Positions 37,223 through 49,200 of a stretch of 64,000 nucleotides of DNA are shown here, piece by piece (the first letter of the stretch is position 1; each line of letters opens with the position of its first letter). The notes under the pieces were generated by a model that searched no databases, was not told where the DNA came from, and worked only from the letters and a program-made list of their open reading frames with translations. Both the position numbers and the translations under genes were made by a program. This stretch comes from Todiramphus chloris collaris (taxonomy: Eukaryota; Chordata; Aves; Coraciiformes; Alcedinidae), in the NCBI GenBank assembly GCA_025345505.1, contig JANVCC010000064.1, positions 1,989,560 through 2,053,559 on the forward strand. Direction: 5' to 3'.

Positions 37223-40200
37223 CTGCAGGGGGCAAAGGGACATGGTTATTTTCCTGGATGTATTAAGAGGAGACCCGTGCAGGGGGGAGCACTCGGTGAG
37301 TGGGACCGTGGCTCTGAAGGCATTCCTCTTTAACCCCAGAATGCTCAGGAGCTGGAAAATAAAACGCCCCCCTGGTGTGACTCAGGCCGTGGGGCCGGCA
37401 GGATCGTTTTCCACACATCCCCACAGTTGATGCTGTGATCAGTAATTAGGTTTAGAGTATTTTGGAACAAAGACTTCGGGTCAAACTCTGCTCTCAGTCA
37501 CCCTGGCCTCCCTAACCCTGATCTTAATGGGATCTCTTCTTGGCTGTAGCTACCATGCTAATCTCTCTTTAGTCAGCCACAAACAATTCATAGGAGAGTG
37601 GAAGCCCCATTTCAGCTGGCTCCCTGGAAGGAAACTGTTCAGGAAATCTAATTTGACTGCGTGAGTCACCTCGCCACATGGAATTGGATGTGTTGGGCTT
37701 TTGTTACCATCTTTTCAACAATTCAGCTCTGGCAAAGCAACGGAGATCTTGGGCAAGAGAAGCAGCTGCCTCCATGCCCATGCCCCAGGACTGGAATTCA
37801 CCCCAAAGCCCAGGGAAAAATCTATTTATATCCCACATCAGGCCTCGAAATAGGTGTCCAGCTTTGCTGTGCTGGGGTGAGATGCATATTGCAAACTCCT
37901 CGGGGCAGCTGATTTGCTTGCAGGGATGTACTGAGCCCATCACTGGTGTCAGCACCAGCTGTTATTTTAGGAAATAAACCCTTCTTGGCTTGCCTAATGC
38001 TGCCCCAAAATCACACTTAGCAAAAGCCCTGGAGTCTGGGGAGGAGACCAGGGTGTAGCACCTGGCTGAGGGTGTTTGTGGGGCTGCAAACCCTGGTTAA
38101 CAGCACAGAGTGGAAGCCAAGCTCTCCTCGAGACCAGCTGCTGCAAGCTAGGTGGGATGCTTCGGATGCAGAAAGCAAACTGGCTTCACTTGCCCTAGAA
38201 AGAGTCCTAGTTAGTCCTAGCCTAGTAGTTTTGCAATAAAAAAATAGAAAGGTGAAAGACGAGAAGCTGTTTTTTCTCCCTTCATCCCATCTCTGCAGGG
38301 TCCTCATCCCCTTACTTGGATCGGTTGAGCGAGCCAGATATTTTCCTGCAAGTCGAGCCGTTGCCACCGCACACCCCGCACTTGTCCAGCTTCTTGGAAG
38401 AGCCGACGACGTGATCACAGCCAGCCTTGATGCACTGCCCGTGGACGCAGATGGAGAGGGTCTCCGGGCCACACAGCGTCCCATCGATCACCTAGGAAAG
38501 GGGGGCAGAGGAGCAACTGGGGCACTCGATATGAAAGGGGGTAAGGAGGGGTGATTATCACCACCAGGCATCTTACTTTGGCCTCAAAGACTTTAAATTC
38601 ACTCCTCCCTCTGGCTCGGCAAAAGAGCTTGCAGCGGTCTCGGGGTGACACCCCCGCGTATTTGGGGACCCACTCCAGGAGATTCCCTTCCAGGTCCGTC
38701 AAGTTGTAGCTGTTGTACTTCTCGCACTGCTGCTCCCGAAAGCTTTTCCCTGAAAGGAAAAGGCAAAACGTGGCACAAAAGGAACCCTCAACCAGCACAG
38801 AGACGCGGGATCGAGCTGAGGACGGTGGGAGTGTGCAAGCAGAGGAAGGATGCCACACATCTCCCACCCAGCTGGGGAGGGGAAAATCACAACCCCCAGC
38901 TAAAGACCCCCCCCCCCAAAAAATAGAAATATTCAAGAGAGAGTGGAGCAATGCTTGGTGATGTGTTCTGGAGACAGGGGGGTGGGAAGTGAGCGTGCAT
39001 TTGGGACTGGCATCCACAGGTGGCTTGGCTGAGCCGGGCTTACCGTCCGGCGGGCACTCGTCGGTGTGGCAGGACTGGTACTTGGCACGCTGGCCCTCGC
39101 AGTACCTGCCACCGTGCTGGGGCTTGGGGCTGTCGCAGTGCCGGAAGGAGAACTGCACACCACCGCCGCAGGTCCGGGAGCAGGAGCCCCAGGGGCTCCA
39201 CGGGCCCCAGCCTCCATCCACCACCGGCTGCAAGAGGCCAGGAGTAGCTGTTAGATCCACCCCCCAGCCCCGGCTGCTCGCTCCCGGGGTGAGCAAAGCT
39301 CTGGAGTGAGGCTAAAATCTCCCCCCCCCCGAGCTCTCCCCTCCCTGGGGCCCTGATCCAGCAAAGCACTTAAGCACATACTTCACATGGAGTTATTACT
39401 GACTTCCACCAGTCCGTTCATGTGCTTAAAGTTAAGCTTGGGTTTAACCGCTTTGCTGACTGGCCCAGAAATCGCTGCTAAGTCCCCAGCAGGGCAAAAA
39501 GTGATGATTTAATTGCAGAACTGCGTCTGCTCGCTCTGGTTCAGACCAGCCTCGGCAAAAGGCACGACAGAGTTTATCTACGGGCTGGGCTCACCAGTCA
39601 TAAACGTTAATGAAAAAGGTTGCTGAAAGAGAGACGTGCAGATGTGGTGCTGAGGGACGTGGGTTAGTGGTGACCTGGCAGTGCTGTGTTAAGGTTGGAC
39701 TCGATGATCTTAAAAGGTCTTTTCCAACCTAAATGATTCTATGACATCCAGAAAACAAACCAGGCAAACCCAAAGCTAGTCCAGGAGATGGCAGAACAGG
39801 GGTGAGAGGTCTGGGAATCCCAAAGGGTTGAGACCAAACCCTTTGGTCCCCAATCTCCTCATTACCTGAGGCTTCAGGGCATCCTGTGGGACACAGCGTC
39901 CATCCCAGCACAGCCCACTGGCTTTGCACGGGGTGCCGTCAGCCCACGGCAAGCTGCCGTTCTTGGTGTGGCAAAGGGGCTCCCCGCTGCTGATCCTGCA
40001 CCAGAGCTGGGCACAGATGTCCTCCTCCGTGGTATTGGGGCAGTGCTGGAAGTCCTTGCCAAAGATCTGCTGGCATTGCTGGTCCAGGCTGTACAGGGCT
40101 CCTCGGCCAGGCAGCTCGGTGGGCAGGGAGAGGGGGTCGGCCGGGGCATCGAGCAAGCAGTCGCCTGGGCAGGGCAGAGATGCATCGAGGCTTGTTGCCA

Positions 40201-43200
40201 TGGGTTGCACCAAGCAGGGCACCCCAAACCTCTGGCTGTGGCCCAATTTGCCTCCCCCTTCATCCCATGCATCCTTACAAGGCTTGCAAAGAGCCTGAGC
40301 AATTAAGGAAAAGGTTGTCTTGGGTGACGAGGCTTCCGAGCCGAGCCTTACCGTGCCCTCCATCCAGGAACTCGGTGAGGTACATGGCGCTGCAAGGAGA
40401 CCAGGGCTGGGTCTTGTTCAAGTGGATGAAAAGAGGAGCCATCATATGGTGCTTGCCAAGGGGCCCAAAGAGCCGCTCGCAGGTCTTGGAGTCATCGTGG
40501 GGCATGCTGAGCACGTGGCCTGGGCAACGGAGAGCAGCCGTGAGCCGTGGGCACCCAGGGCCCTGCTCTGCTACACACAGCACATGCACTGATTGATTTA
40601 CACATCAGGCACATGCACTGATTTACACATCAGGCACATGCACTGATTTACACCACCTCGGGCGCTTCTGTTTGTGCAAAGCAGCTTCTGCCAGTTCCAG
40701 AAGCTCCCTGGTGCTGCCCAAGGCTCGGTGGGTGGCACCCAGCCGGGAGATACCGGCGCTGAGCTGTGCTCCATCCCCTCCCAGCCCCAGGACTGGCCAC
40801 ACTGGGATGAGAGAAGCAGAAACCCCCCCCCCCCAGGGAAGGGGGGGCCTTACCCAGTTCGTGAGCCAGGGTGTAGGCTGCCTGCAGGCCCTCGTCCTCG
40901 ATCACCGAGCAGCTTTTGTTGCGGTCGCACATGGTGCCGATATCCGCCACTCCCAGCGTGTCACAGCTCTGGTGGCCGCAGAAGTCCTGTTTGCCAGCAG
41001 CGCCGAGGAGTGAGATGGGGGGAAGGGGTCTGCTGACAGCTCCGAGCAGAGCTGAGCAACCCAAGGATGCTCTGCACCCTATGTGCAACCACCCCTTCGT
41101 TGCTTCCCTGCAAGCTCCATCCTTTTCGCGGTGGGGGGGATCCCTCCTCTCCCTCCAGGGACACCTCTACCCCTTTCCTCTCCCCACCCTCAGCATCCCC
41201 AAGGGACCCTTCAGACCTGTCTCGTCAGCAGGATGGCCGTGTCGTAATGCTCAGGGTGCCGGTCACTCGGGGGGTTGAACCTTTGCTGCCAGCTGCAGAA
41301 GTTGCGCAGGGTGAGCCCGCCGTTGTCGGACACCTCTGGCCCTGCTGCTGCCTCGTCCACCACCAGCACCTTCACCACTACCAGGTTGATGGAGTTCTTC
41401 AGGCTGGGGTGCTTGTAGATACGGGCAGCCATGGACATCAGGGTCAGGACGTGGTTCTGCAGGGAAAGAGAGGGGCAGGCAAAGCGTGGGTGAAACCTCT
41501 GCCATGGAGCTCTGTTTTTTTGTGTTAGGAAAGGAGAAATCAACCTCATTTATGAAGCCTACCACATCCGGACCCGTTCAGGCAGCCACCTGGGTTGGTG
41601 GACCAAGTGCTGCCTTTTCTGTACGCGATGCTTTACACCTTGTGCCAGCGAGAAGGACGGACAGGACATGCCCGCCCCTGGCACCCTTTCTCCACCTGCC
41701 ATGAACCCTTTGCACCCAGACAGCCTTCAGGAAAACCTCACATGTCCCTGCAAGTGCTCCTGCATATTCCCAAGGCATTGACCCTGCCCTGGCTGCCCCA
41801 GGGCAGGAACCACCTCTTGCACAACATCTCACTGGTGCAAAACCAGCCTCTCATCACCATAAAACTCCAGCCCATGCTGGCGAGCAGGGTTTGAACCCAG
41901 CATCCTCGGTGACAAACAGGAGCCAAAGCACTTTGATGGCCGAGTCTTCGCCCAGCAGCATCTCCTGCTCAGGCAACTGGGACGCCCAGAGATTACTTAA
42001 TATGTCAAACGCGCCAGGGATGTTTAGGCTGATGTAAACATCTTATCGGAGCATTGAAATTCCTCTTCTGCTTGGCACCCGTTCACAGCCCCGGAGTCAG
42101 GAGAAAAAAATGCAGCTATTACACAATATAGTATTGGGAAAGAGAAAGTGGCTTCTCTCCTCCCTGGACGCATTACACCCCGTGGTCTTGCTTCAGCACC
42201 ACTGTCTAATTAAACCGAGGGCTCGGTGGAAGCCCTCTCCCATGGCTGATATTCACCCAAAATCCATCTTTCCCAGCTCATCCATCACAATGCCGCCGGG
42301 ATGGTGATACACACAAAATGCTGTTTTCTTAGCAAACCAAGGAGGTGTTTAAGGAGATACAACCCCCCACACCTCCTCTAACAGCAATGGCATTTTTGCT
42401 GCACCACGAGCCGCTCGCCCAGGGCACTTGTGGCTATTTGAGATTATTCTGCCACATTTTAGCCCGTCCCTGGCAGCTCCATGTAAACAGATGTTTTGCT
42501 TCAGCCAGACGCATCCCAAAGTTCTCCCCGGTTCATTATCCAGAGGCAGGCCCCAGCAAGGATGATGGGAGCGCTAATAGACTGGTTTATTTAGACTGGC
42601 CAGATCTCCGCGACGTGACTCACAACCCAGCCTGAAGCATGCAACAAATGTCACAGAGAAGTCACCACCGAGGCAAGAAACCCAGGCGAGATCCCCGTGA
42701 GCTGTTACATGGGGAATTGTTTACTCCATGGGGAAAGTCCATGGGGAACCTTCCTAAAAATATCACAAAGCCTTCTTAAAATGACACACCTGAAGACCTG
42801 GAAGGATGCTCTACGCTGGAGCTGCTCATCAAGGGATAATCCATCGTTTTCAAGGGACCAAATCCTACTGCATCCTTTTCTGCCCCATTATAGGTTTCTC
42901 TCCATCCTGGTGGTTGTTACCTGAGAGCTCTCAGTCCCTACCACAAATCCCCCAGGACACCAATCCTCCGTGGTCCATCCAGCCCAGAAACTCTTTCAGC
43001 AGAAGGAATAGAGGGACTCAGAAAACATCCATGCTGCCCTTCCTCTGGAAAGCGAAGAAGGAAAGCAAACCGAACAAACAGCTCTTCAGTGCAGATTAAA
43101 AGGTCAAATTCACTTGTTCCACCATCTGGTGTCTATTTATACCCATCTCTGCACCGTGCAGGAGATGGTTGGGTTTCGGACAGACCCTGACTGCTCTGGG

Positions 43201-46200
43201 GAGAGCAGCAATCCACCTGCACTGCTTTGTCTTGGCCGAGGGTTTGGAGCCAGGGCCAAAAGCAAATTATGGGATCCCCAGGGCTCCGGAGAGGCTGACT
43301 GAGAGCTTCTGGCCAACAACTGGCTGTGGATGAGCTGAATCCCTCTTGTCCCATCCTTCCCGTGCCTTTGCAAACAGGCTCTGGTTTGACAAACCACCCA
43401 GGAGGGAACTCTGCCTTCTCCAGGGTTTCCTTCCCAGCACCCAAGCTGAGGACGTAGGTATTGGGTCAGATGTGGGACAGCCACAGGGTTAGGTTTGGGG
43501 AGCTCAGAGGTGCAAACGGTCTTGTTTCTGCCTCCTTGCAAGGCACTGCAGTGGGTGCAAGGCGCTTCCTCGCCATTTCCAACCCATGTCCCTGGAGATC
43601 TTGGCAGGATTTATGTCCAGCTGGTAAATACAGCTGGAAAACCAGCCCCTTACCTGCTCTGAGGAGAAAGGACACCAGCCCAAGCCCAGAAGGATCTCAG
43701 AAGCATCCTTCCTCTACCCTGTGCACTGCTTTTACGGCCAGGCATCAGCATCGCAGCCCAGTGATGCCCCCCTCAAACCTCCTAACCTCTCTTTTCCCCT
43801 CCCTGCAATTCCTCCATCGGGTCTCATGAAGATCAAATTCCACCCATTTCTCCCCCCCAAAAAAAAAGAGAGGAGCTGGATGAATTTTGTCCAACAGCCC
43901 TGCATCAGAGCAGCTCTGACATCCCTCCTGCTGTGGGGAGAGCCCCAAGCCAGGCACACTGGTACCACCAGCATTGCCCGCTGCAGGACTGCCAGCAGCC
44001 AACAGCACACGCAATGGTAAAAATAAAGATAAACCAGAGCACGGGGAACTGAAGTGGTTGGTTTTAACCTGCTAACATGGAAGGATTTCGTTTTCTGATA
44101 CAGGCTCTTGCAAAACCTCTGCTTACATTCCCCTTCGTGGGAACCGCTCAGAAGCTGAAGCCTGCAGAGATCCCCGAACTGCTTTGTTTTGGGTTGTGGT
44201 TTTGGTTTGGGTTTTTTTTTTGGTTGGGTTTTTTTTTCGGGTTTTTTTTCAATTATTGTTATTTTTGGGGGGAGAAACTGCTCTTACACAGACATTAACT
44301 ATTACTGTGGTATGCACATAATGATCTAATATCACTGGACCCACCCAGTGCAGAAGGATGGCAGGGAACAGCCGTGCAACACCCCGGCACAACTCACCTC
44401 CCTCCGACACGCTCCCCAGCTCCTCAAGAGGAATGCTCAGCCTGACCCAGGGCTGTAGGTTGGTTTGTTTGGGTATTTCCCCCATCTCCCCTTTCTCCCT
44501 AGAAGCCAGAATTTCTGTGGTAGGGAGGAGGAAAGACACACAGAGATTTCTGGAGCGCAGACAGATGGAAGGAAACACAGGGTCAGACGCAAGGGCTGCT
44601 CAGCTTTTAAAAAACAACTGGTAAAAACATATCCCAGCCTGTCTCTCTCTCCCCCGAAGTGGTCTGTGTGCTGGCCCCTTGGCTCGGATACCCACAGTGG
44701 CCGGTGGCCACCCTGCCAGCCTCCTCCTGCAGCCTGAAACCAGGGCCAAGAACTGCCTTGCAAAAATGTGGGCGGCAGCCAAGAGAAACGGGGGGCAAGC
44801 CAGAGCCGAGGGGGACACCTTGCCAGGCTGCCGGTGTGCCTGGCTGCCCTCCTGCTTTCCCAGCTCTCTGCCCCATCCTTTTTCTGTCTGTAACATGATT
44901 TCCCCTCCCCCCCCCCTACTTTTTGCTCCCCTTTTCACTGGCTCTTTGAGCCAGACCCACAAAAGCTTTCAGAGCAGGGGAAACTGAGGCACGCACGCAG
45001 AACCGCTACCTCTTTGCGGGCGCAGATGGACATGAAACCAAAATCCCATCCCGAGAGCATCCCGGGGCAGAAGAGCTGCAGTTTGCTCCTGGGCTGCTTC
45101 GGTGGGAGCCGGTTCCTTTCACGCTGCGCCTTTCATACCGAAGCCCTTGATAATCGGCGGCGAGCGCCAGCGGCGGGGCTGGCCCACGGCAGCTGTTTGA
45201 CATTACGGGGTGACGTGAGGAAGCGAGTGCATCGGCCAGGGGAATATTTAGGGAGGCTGCCTGTATCTCTGACCCCTTGCACCAAAGCGGATGCAGGCTC
45301 AGGGTCACACCCTGGGGGTGGGGGAAGGACACACAAATCCCAGGGGAAAAGCACCGGCAATGCCGGATGGAGGCATCAGCGCAGGTCCCGCTTTGCTTTG
45401 CAAAGATTCCCCCTTTAATCCCACCCTGGGTGCCTTTGGGATGGGCTCAGGCTCCTTTTGTCAAGGGATTAAGCAAACTCACCCACTCGAGCTGCAAAAC
45501 ATCCTAAAGTGAGCCTAGGAGCCGGACATGAGAGGACCTAAGGCTTTGGGGTGGCCTTGGCTTTACCTCCAAGGTCACTTTGATGGTCAGTCAGGTTGTG
45601 AGAGAGGTGGCATCAGGACCCCAAAAGTGCCCAATGCCAGGTACTCCAGCACCCACCTGGTTTTAGAGGGAAGGGATTGCAACAGCATTCCTAAAAACCT
45701 CATAAATCTGCCTAGAAAAAAAAACCCACAGAAGCCCGGCGAGGCATCCTGGCTTCATCAGACCCATCTGATTCTGCCCTGGCCCTCGGTCATTACCAGC
45801 TCTCAGAGCTGGGGATCACGGATTCCTCACTTCCAAGAGCAAGAGGGGAAGAAAAGGGGATCGTAGCCATTGTGTTTGCAGAGGAAAGCTTGGAAACACA
45901 TCTTGTCTGCACCCAAAAGACTGGAGAAATCCCACCACAGGAATCCAGTTCTGCTGCCAACTGGCCGGGGATGCTGCGGCCGGTTTCTGTAACCGCTTTA
46001 GGCATCTCGGCAAACATCTCCCGAGCCTTGCAGAGCATCCCTGCAAGAGCAACCTGCACTGCAGGTGCTCAGCCCAAATGCCCCTTCTTCTGCACCTCAG
46101 AGTGATAGCCCCTCCTCTGTCTCCTGCCTCAGTTTCCCCCACTCAAAACTTCCTTCTGGTAGCGATGCCCACTGGCCGTTTTTTCCTCGAGCATTTTGGG

Positions 46201-49200
46201 TCCTCAGCAGGGAAAATACGGAGAATAATTTGCGTGTCCAGCCTAGGGGCCTCACACCCATCTCTATATAAAGGGGTTCTAGCTCAGCACTGCAGCTCTC
46301 ATCCTGCCAAGTCCACAAGTTGCTACCTACTCACACGTGTTATTGCTCAGCACCATCCTGTTTCTAATGCCCCACCCCAAACACCCCATCTCCTGCAAGC
46401 ATCAAACCAGATGGATTAAACCCCTGCATTTCAGGGCGGGTTCTGCTCTCACTTCACCCTTTCCTGGTGGTTTACAGGAGTATTGATGGAAGTGGAATTA
46501 ACCTAATTAAGATAACAAGAGCTTAACAGCTGAGCTCTAAGGCTCGGATTGATTAGAAATCAATCATTAATAGCATTTTCCTAACCACAGCATGACACTG
46601 ATTATGACTTGCGATGCCTGAACACATCTTATGGTGACTATCTTCTACTTGAGCTGTTTCAGCTTATGCAAGAAAGTAACTGGGAATACAAACAATGCTT
46701 GTGACCTTTAATAAATATTTGGTAATTAAAGTGTGGTTACAGGAAGAAAAGTCACTATATAAATATGGTTTCTTCTGACTCAACATTTCGGCTCCCTGGG
46801 CATCTCCTAGTCATCTCCCTAAGATCCCAGTAGCACGAGCAAACCATCACTTTTTTTTGGCCCAGAAAACATAGGTATTTAGGGAGAAATGAGATGGCCC
46901 TTTGGCCTCCTGAGTTAGCAGCTTCTCCCTGTGGTTTTGTTACTGAGAACAAAAGGCACAGAAACACAGCAGGTGGTTTTTGTTTCTTTTTTTTTTTGAC
47001 TGCTACAGGAAAGCTGGTTGAATTTCTCTCCCAAATACTTAAACACATCATTGCCCTGTTCATCCAAAAGGAGATCTTTAAAGACTCCCTTCCCATCAGG
47101 AAATACCCTGAGAGGTGACACAAAGATATTACTCCCGGGGACAAAGAAATGATGGTAAAATGGAAGCCAAACTTTTTCCCCAGCTCAAGCTGGGCACTAT
47201 CAGGATTTTCCTCCACCACCCAAAATATAACCCCTTATTTGTAGTGGGAGGCAGAGCCTCAGGTGCTGCTTTAAACCATTGTATGCCCAGCTGGTTGCAG
47301 AAGAAGCAACAGTGTTTTCCCCATCCTCTCGGGGAATCAGAGCCCAGCTTCACACTACGGGGAGAGTCATTCCACCACTATTCATATGCCTGTTGCTTAA
47401 TAATTCAGGTTACTCCATTGCAAGCTCTGTTTCTGACTGCTGTGAGCTCTCGGGGGTGTCTCCCATGCATTGCTCCTCGACCTTCTGCTACCTGCTCCTG
47501 CCAGCCCAGCTTGGTGGCAGGCAAGCAAAACCAAGCAAGGGGCAAAACCTGAAGGATGCTGAGCAGCTGAAATCGGCTGGAGCTCCAAGGTTTAGCAGTT
47601 CTCAAGGTCCAGCCCTGCCCGAGTGAGGCTGCAATTAAACTGCTGTTTTATTCAGAGGGGAAAAGCCGGTTGAAGTCCCCAGGGGAAGGCTAAGGGGGCA
47701 GAAGCAGCAAAGCCGGGCTGCCAAAGCACAACCCCTGGTCTCAGCTGCCTGGCAGCTCCTCACCGAGCTTGAGGGCTCCTCTAAACAGCCCTGTACCCAA
47801 CCAACCCACCGGAGAGGACAAGCAACTCGTGTGCACAGTTACCCCTTGCAAAGACCCGAGTGCTTTTCAGACCACGCGAACACGAACTGGGACCCGAACG
47901 ACCCATAACTACGGGAAGCTGGCTTTGCAAGGGGCATGAAAAATAACCTGCCAGTGGCTGGTCACCAGCCCTAGAGATAGATGGCAGGGGGGGTGGGGTG
48001 GGAAGAGGCCAGAATCCCCACTCCTGGGGTCTCCACAAGGCCTGGCCCTGGTCAGGAGCTCTGCAGCCAGAGCACGTTGAAGGAGGGGGAGAGTTTCTGG
48101 CGGCGGTGGCTGGGGAAAAGGCTTGTTCCTGCATCTGCTCGGCTGCTAACAGGTGGCTCAGGAGCCGGACTGCGCATTACTCAGACCCTGGTTTATTTAC
48201 TATTTGGCCTGAGCTTCTATCCGGAAGGGAGTTAAGCCCATCGGTTTGCAGCACGGCTCTTTCCCTGTAGTAAGACAGACGTTAACCCTCTCTGCCCCTC
48301 GTGTTTAGGATCACCAGCCTGGTGGGACATCACAGCGTCCAGCCCGTGCAGACAGACTGCCCGGGATGGATGCCGGATCTGGGAAAGGGTCCCCAAACAC
48401 TGACCAAACCCATAAACCAGCCCTGCAGCCTTCACCCCGGGCATTTACAGACCCTACACAGCAAGGAAAGGTGGAGCCAAGGTCTCCTACCCCGTCCCTA
48501 GCTCTCTACTCGCTCACCCAAGGTGGTTCTGGAGGCCGGGCGGGCAGGGGGGGCCCCCGGTACCCCGGAGGTGGCGGCAGAGCCAGCGGGCTGGGGGCAC
48601 GGGGTGGGAGACAGGAGGGGACGGGGGGGATGCAGGGGAGCCAGAGGACAGAGGGATGACAGAGATGGAAAGGACGGAGGGATGAAGGGGTGAACGGCAT
48701 GGAGGGATGCAGGGTCGGAGGGGCGACGGCAACAGAGGGGACGGCGGGGTGAAGGGATGGAGAGGCAGCAGCGACGGAAGGATGGAGAGGACGGGGAGGG
48801 GGACAGCGGCCACCGCCAGCCCTTACCTCTACGTCCTCCCCGTAGAAGCGCACCATGGAGGCATCAGCCACCAGCAGCGTCTCCACGTACCGCGCCTGGG
48901 AGACGAAGCGCTTGGCTCGGCGGAGCGGCTCCCCGGGACCCGCGGCCCCGGGGCCGGGGTGGGTGCCCGGCGGGGCGGCGCGGCGCTGGAGGCGGTGCAG
49001 GCGTCTCCAGGGCGGGCCGGCCGAGGGATGCCCGAGGGGCTGTAGCTCGTAAGCCGCCCCATCGAAAAGAAAAGCGGCTCGGAAACCTCCTCCTCCCCCG
49101 CAGCGGCTGAGCACGGCGGGAGAGTCGGGGTTCCCCTCGACTGCACCCGCGTAGAAGCAACCCCGGCGAGCCGCGCTCCGTCCCGGGGACCGACGACCCC

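Larger units (their letters stand above)
41457..48826 (-). other. ADAMTS8: ADAMTS8 intron 1 (7.4 kb)
   Basis: It contains a T-rich tract (about 44195-44265), an AT-rich motif-dense island (46460-46745), a CpG-bearing patch with TGACGTGA (about 45140-45240) and purine-rich low-complexity sequence (48600-48810). No coding exon was recognised. The many open frames are short and overlapping. Confidence 0.85.

Noticed and set aside
38017..38484. 155-codon minus-strand open frame over ADAMTS8 exon 8
   Set aside because: It is the wrong frame. The real exon (38491-38316) reads [12 protein letters not shown] in a different frame with correct splice phases.
41882..41900. GGGTTCAAACCC-like sequence resembling a tRNA T-arm
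   Set aside because: No acceptor stem, D-arm or anticodon arm could be matched around it.
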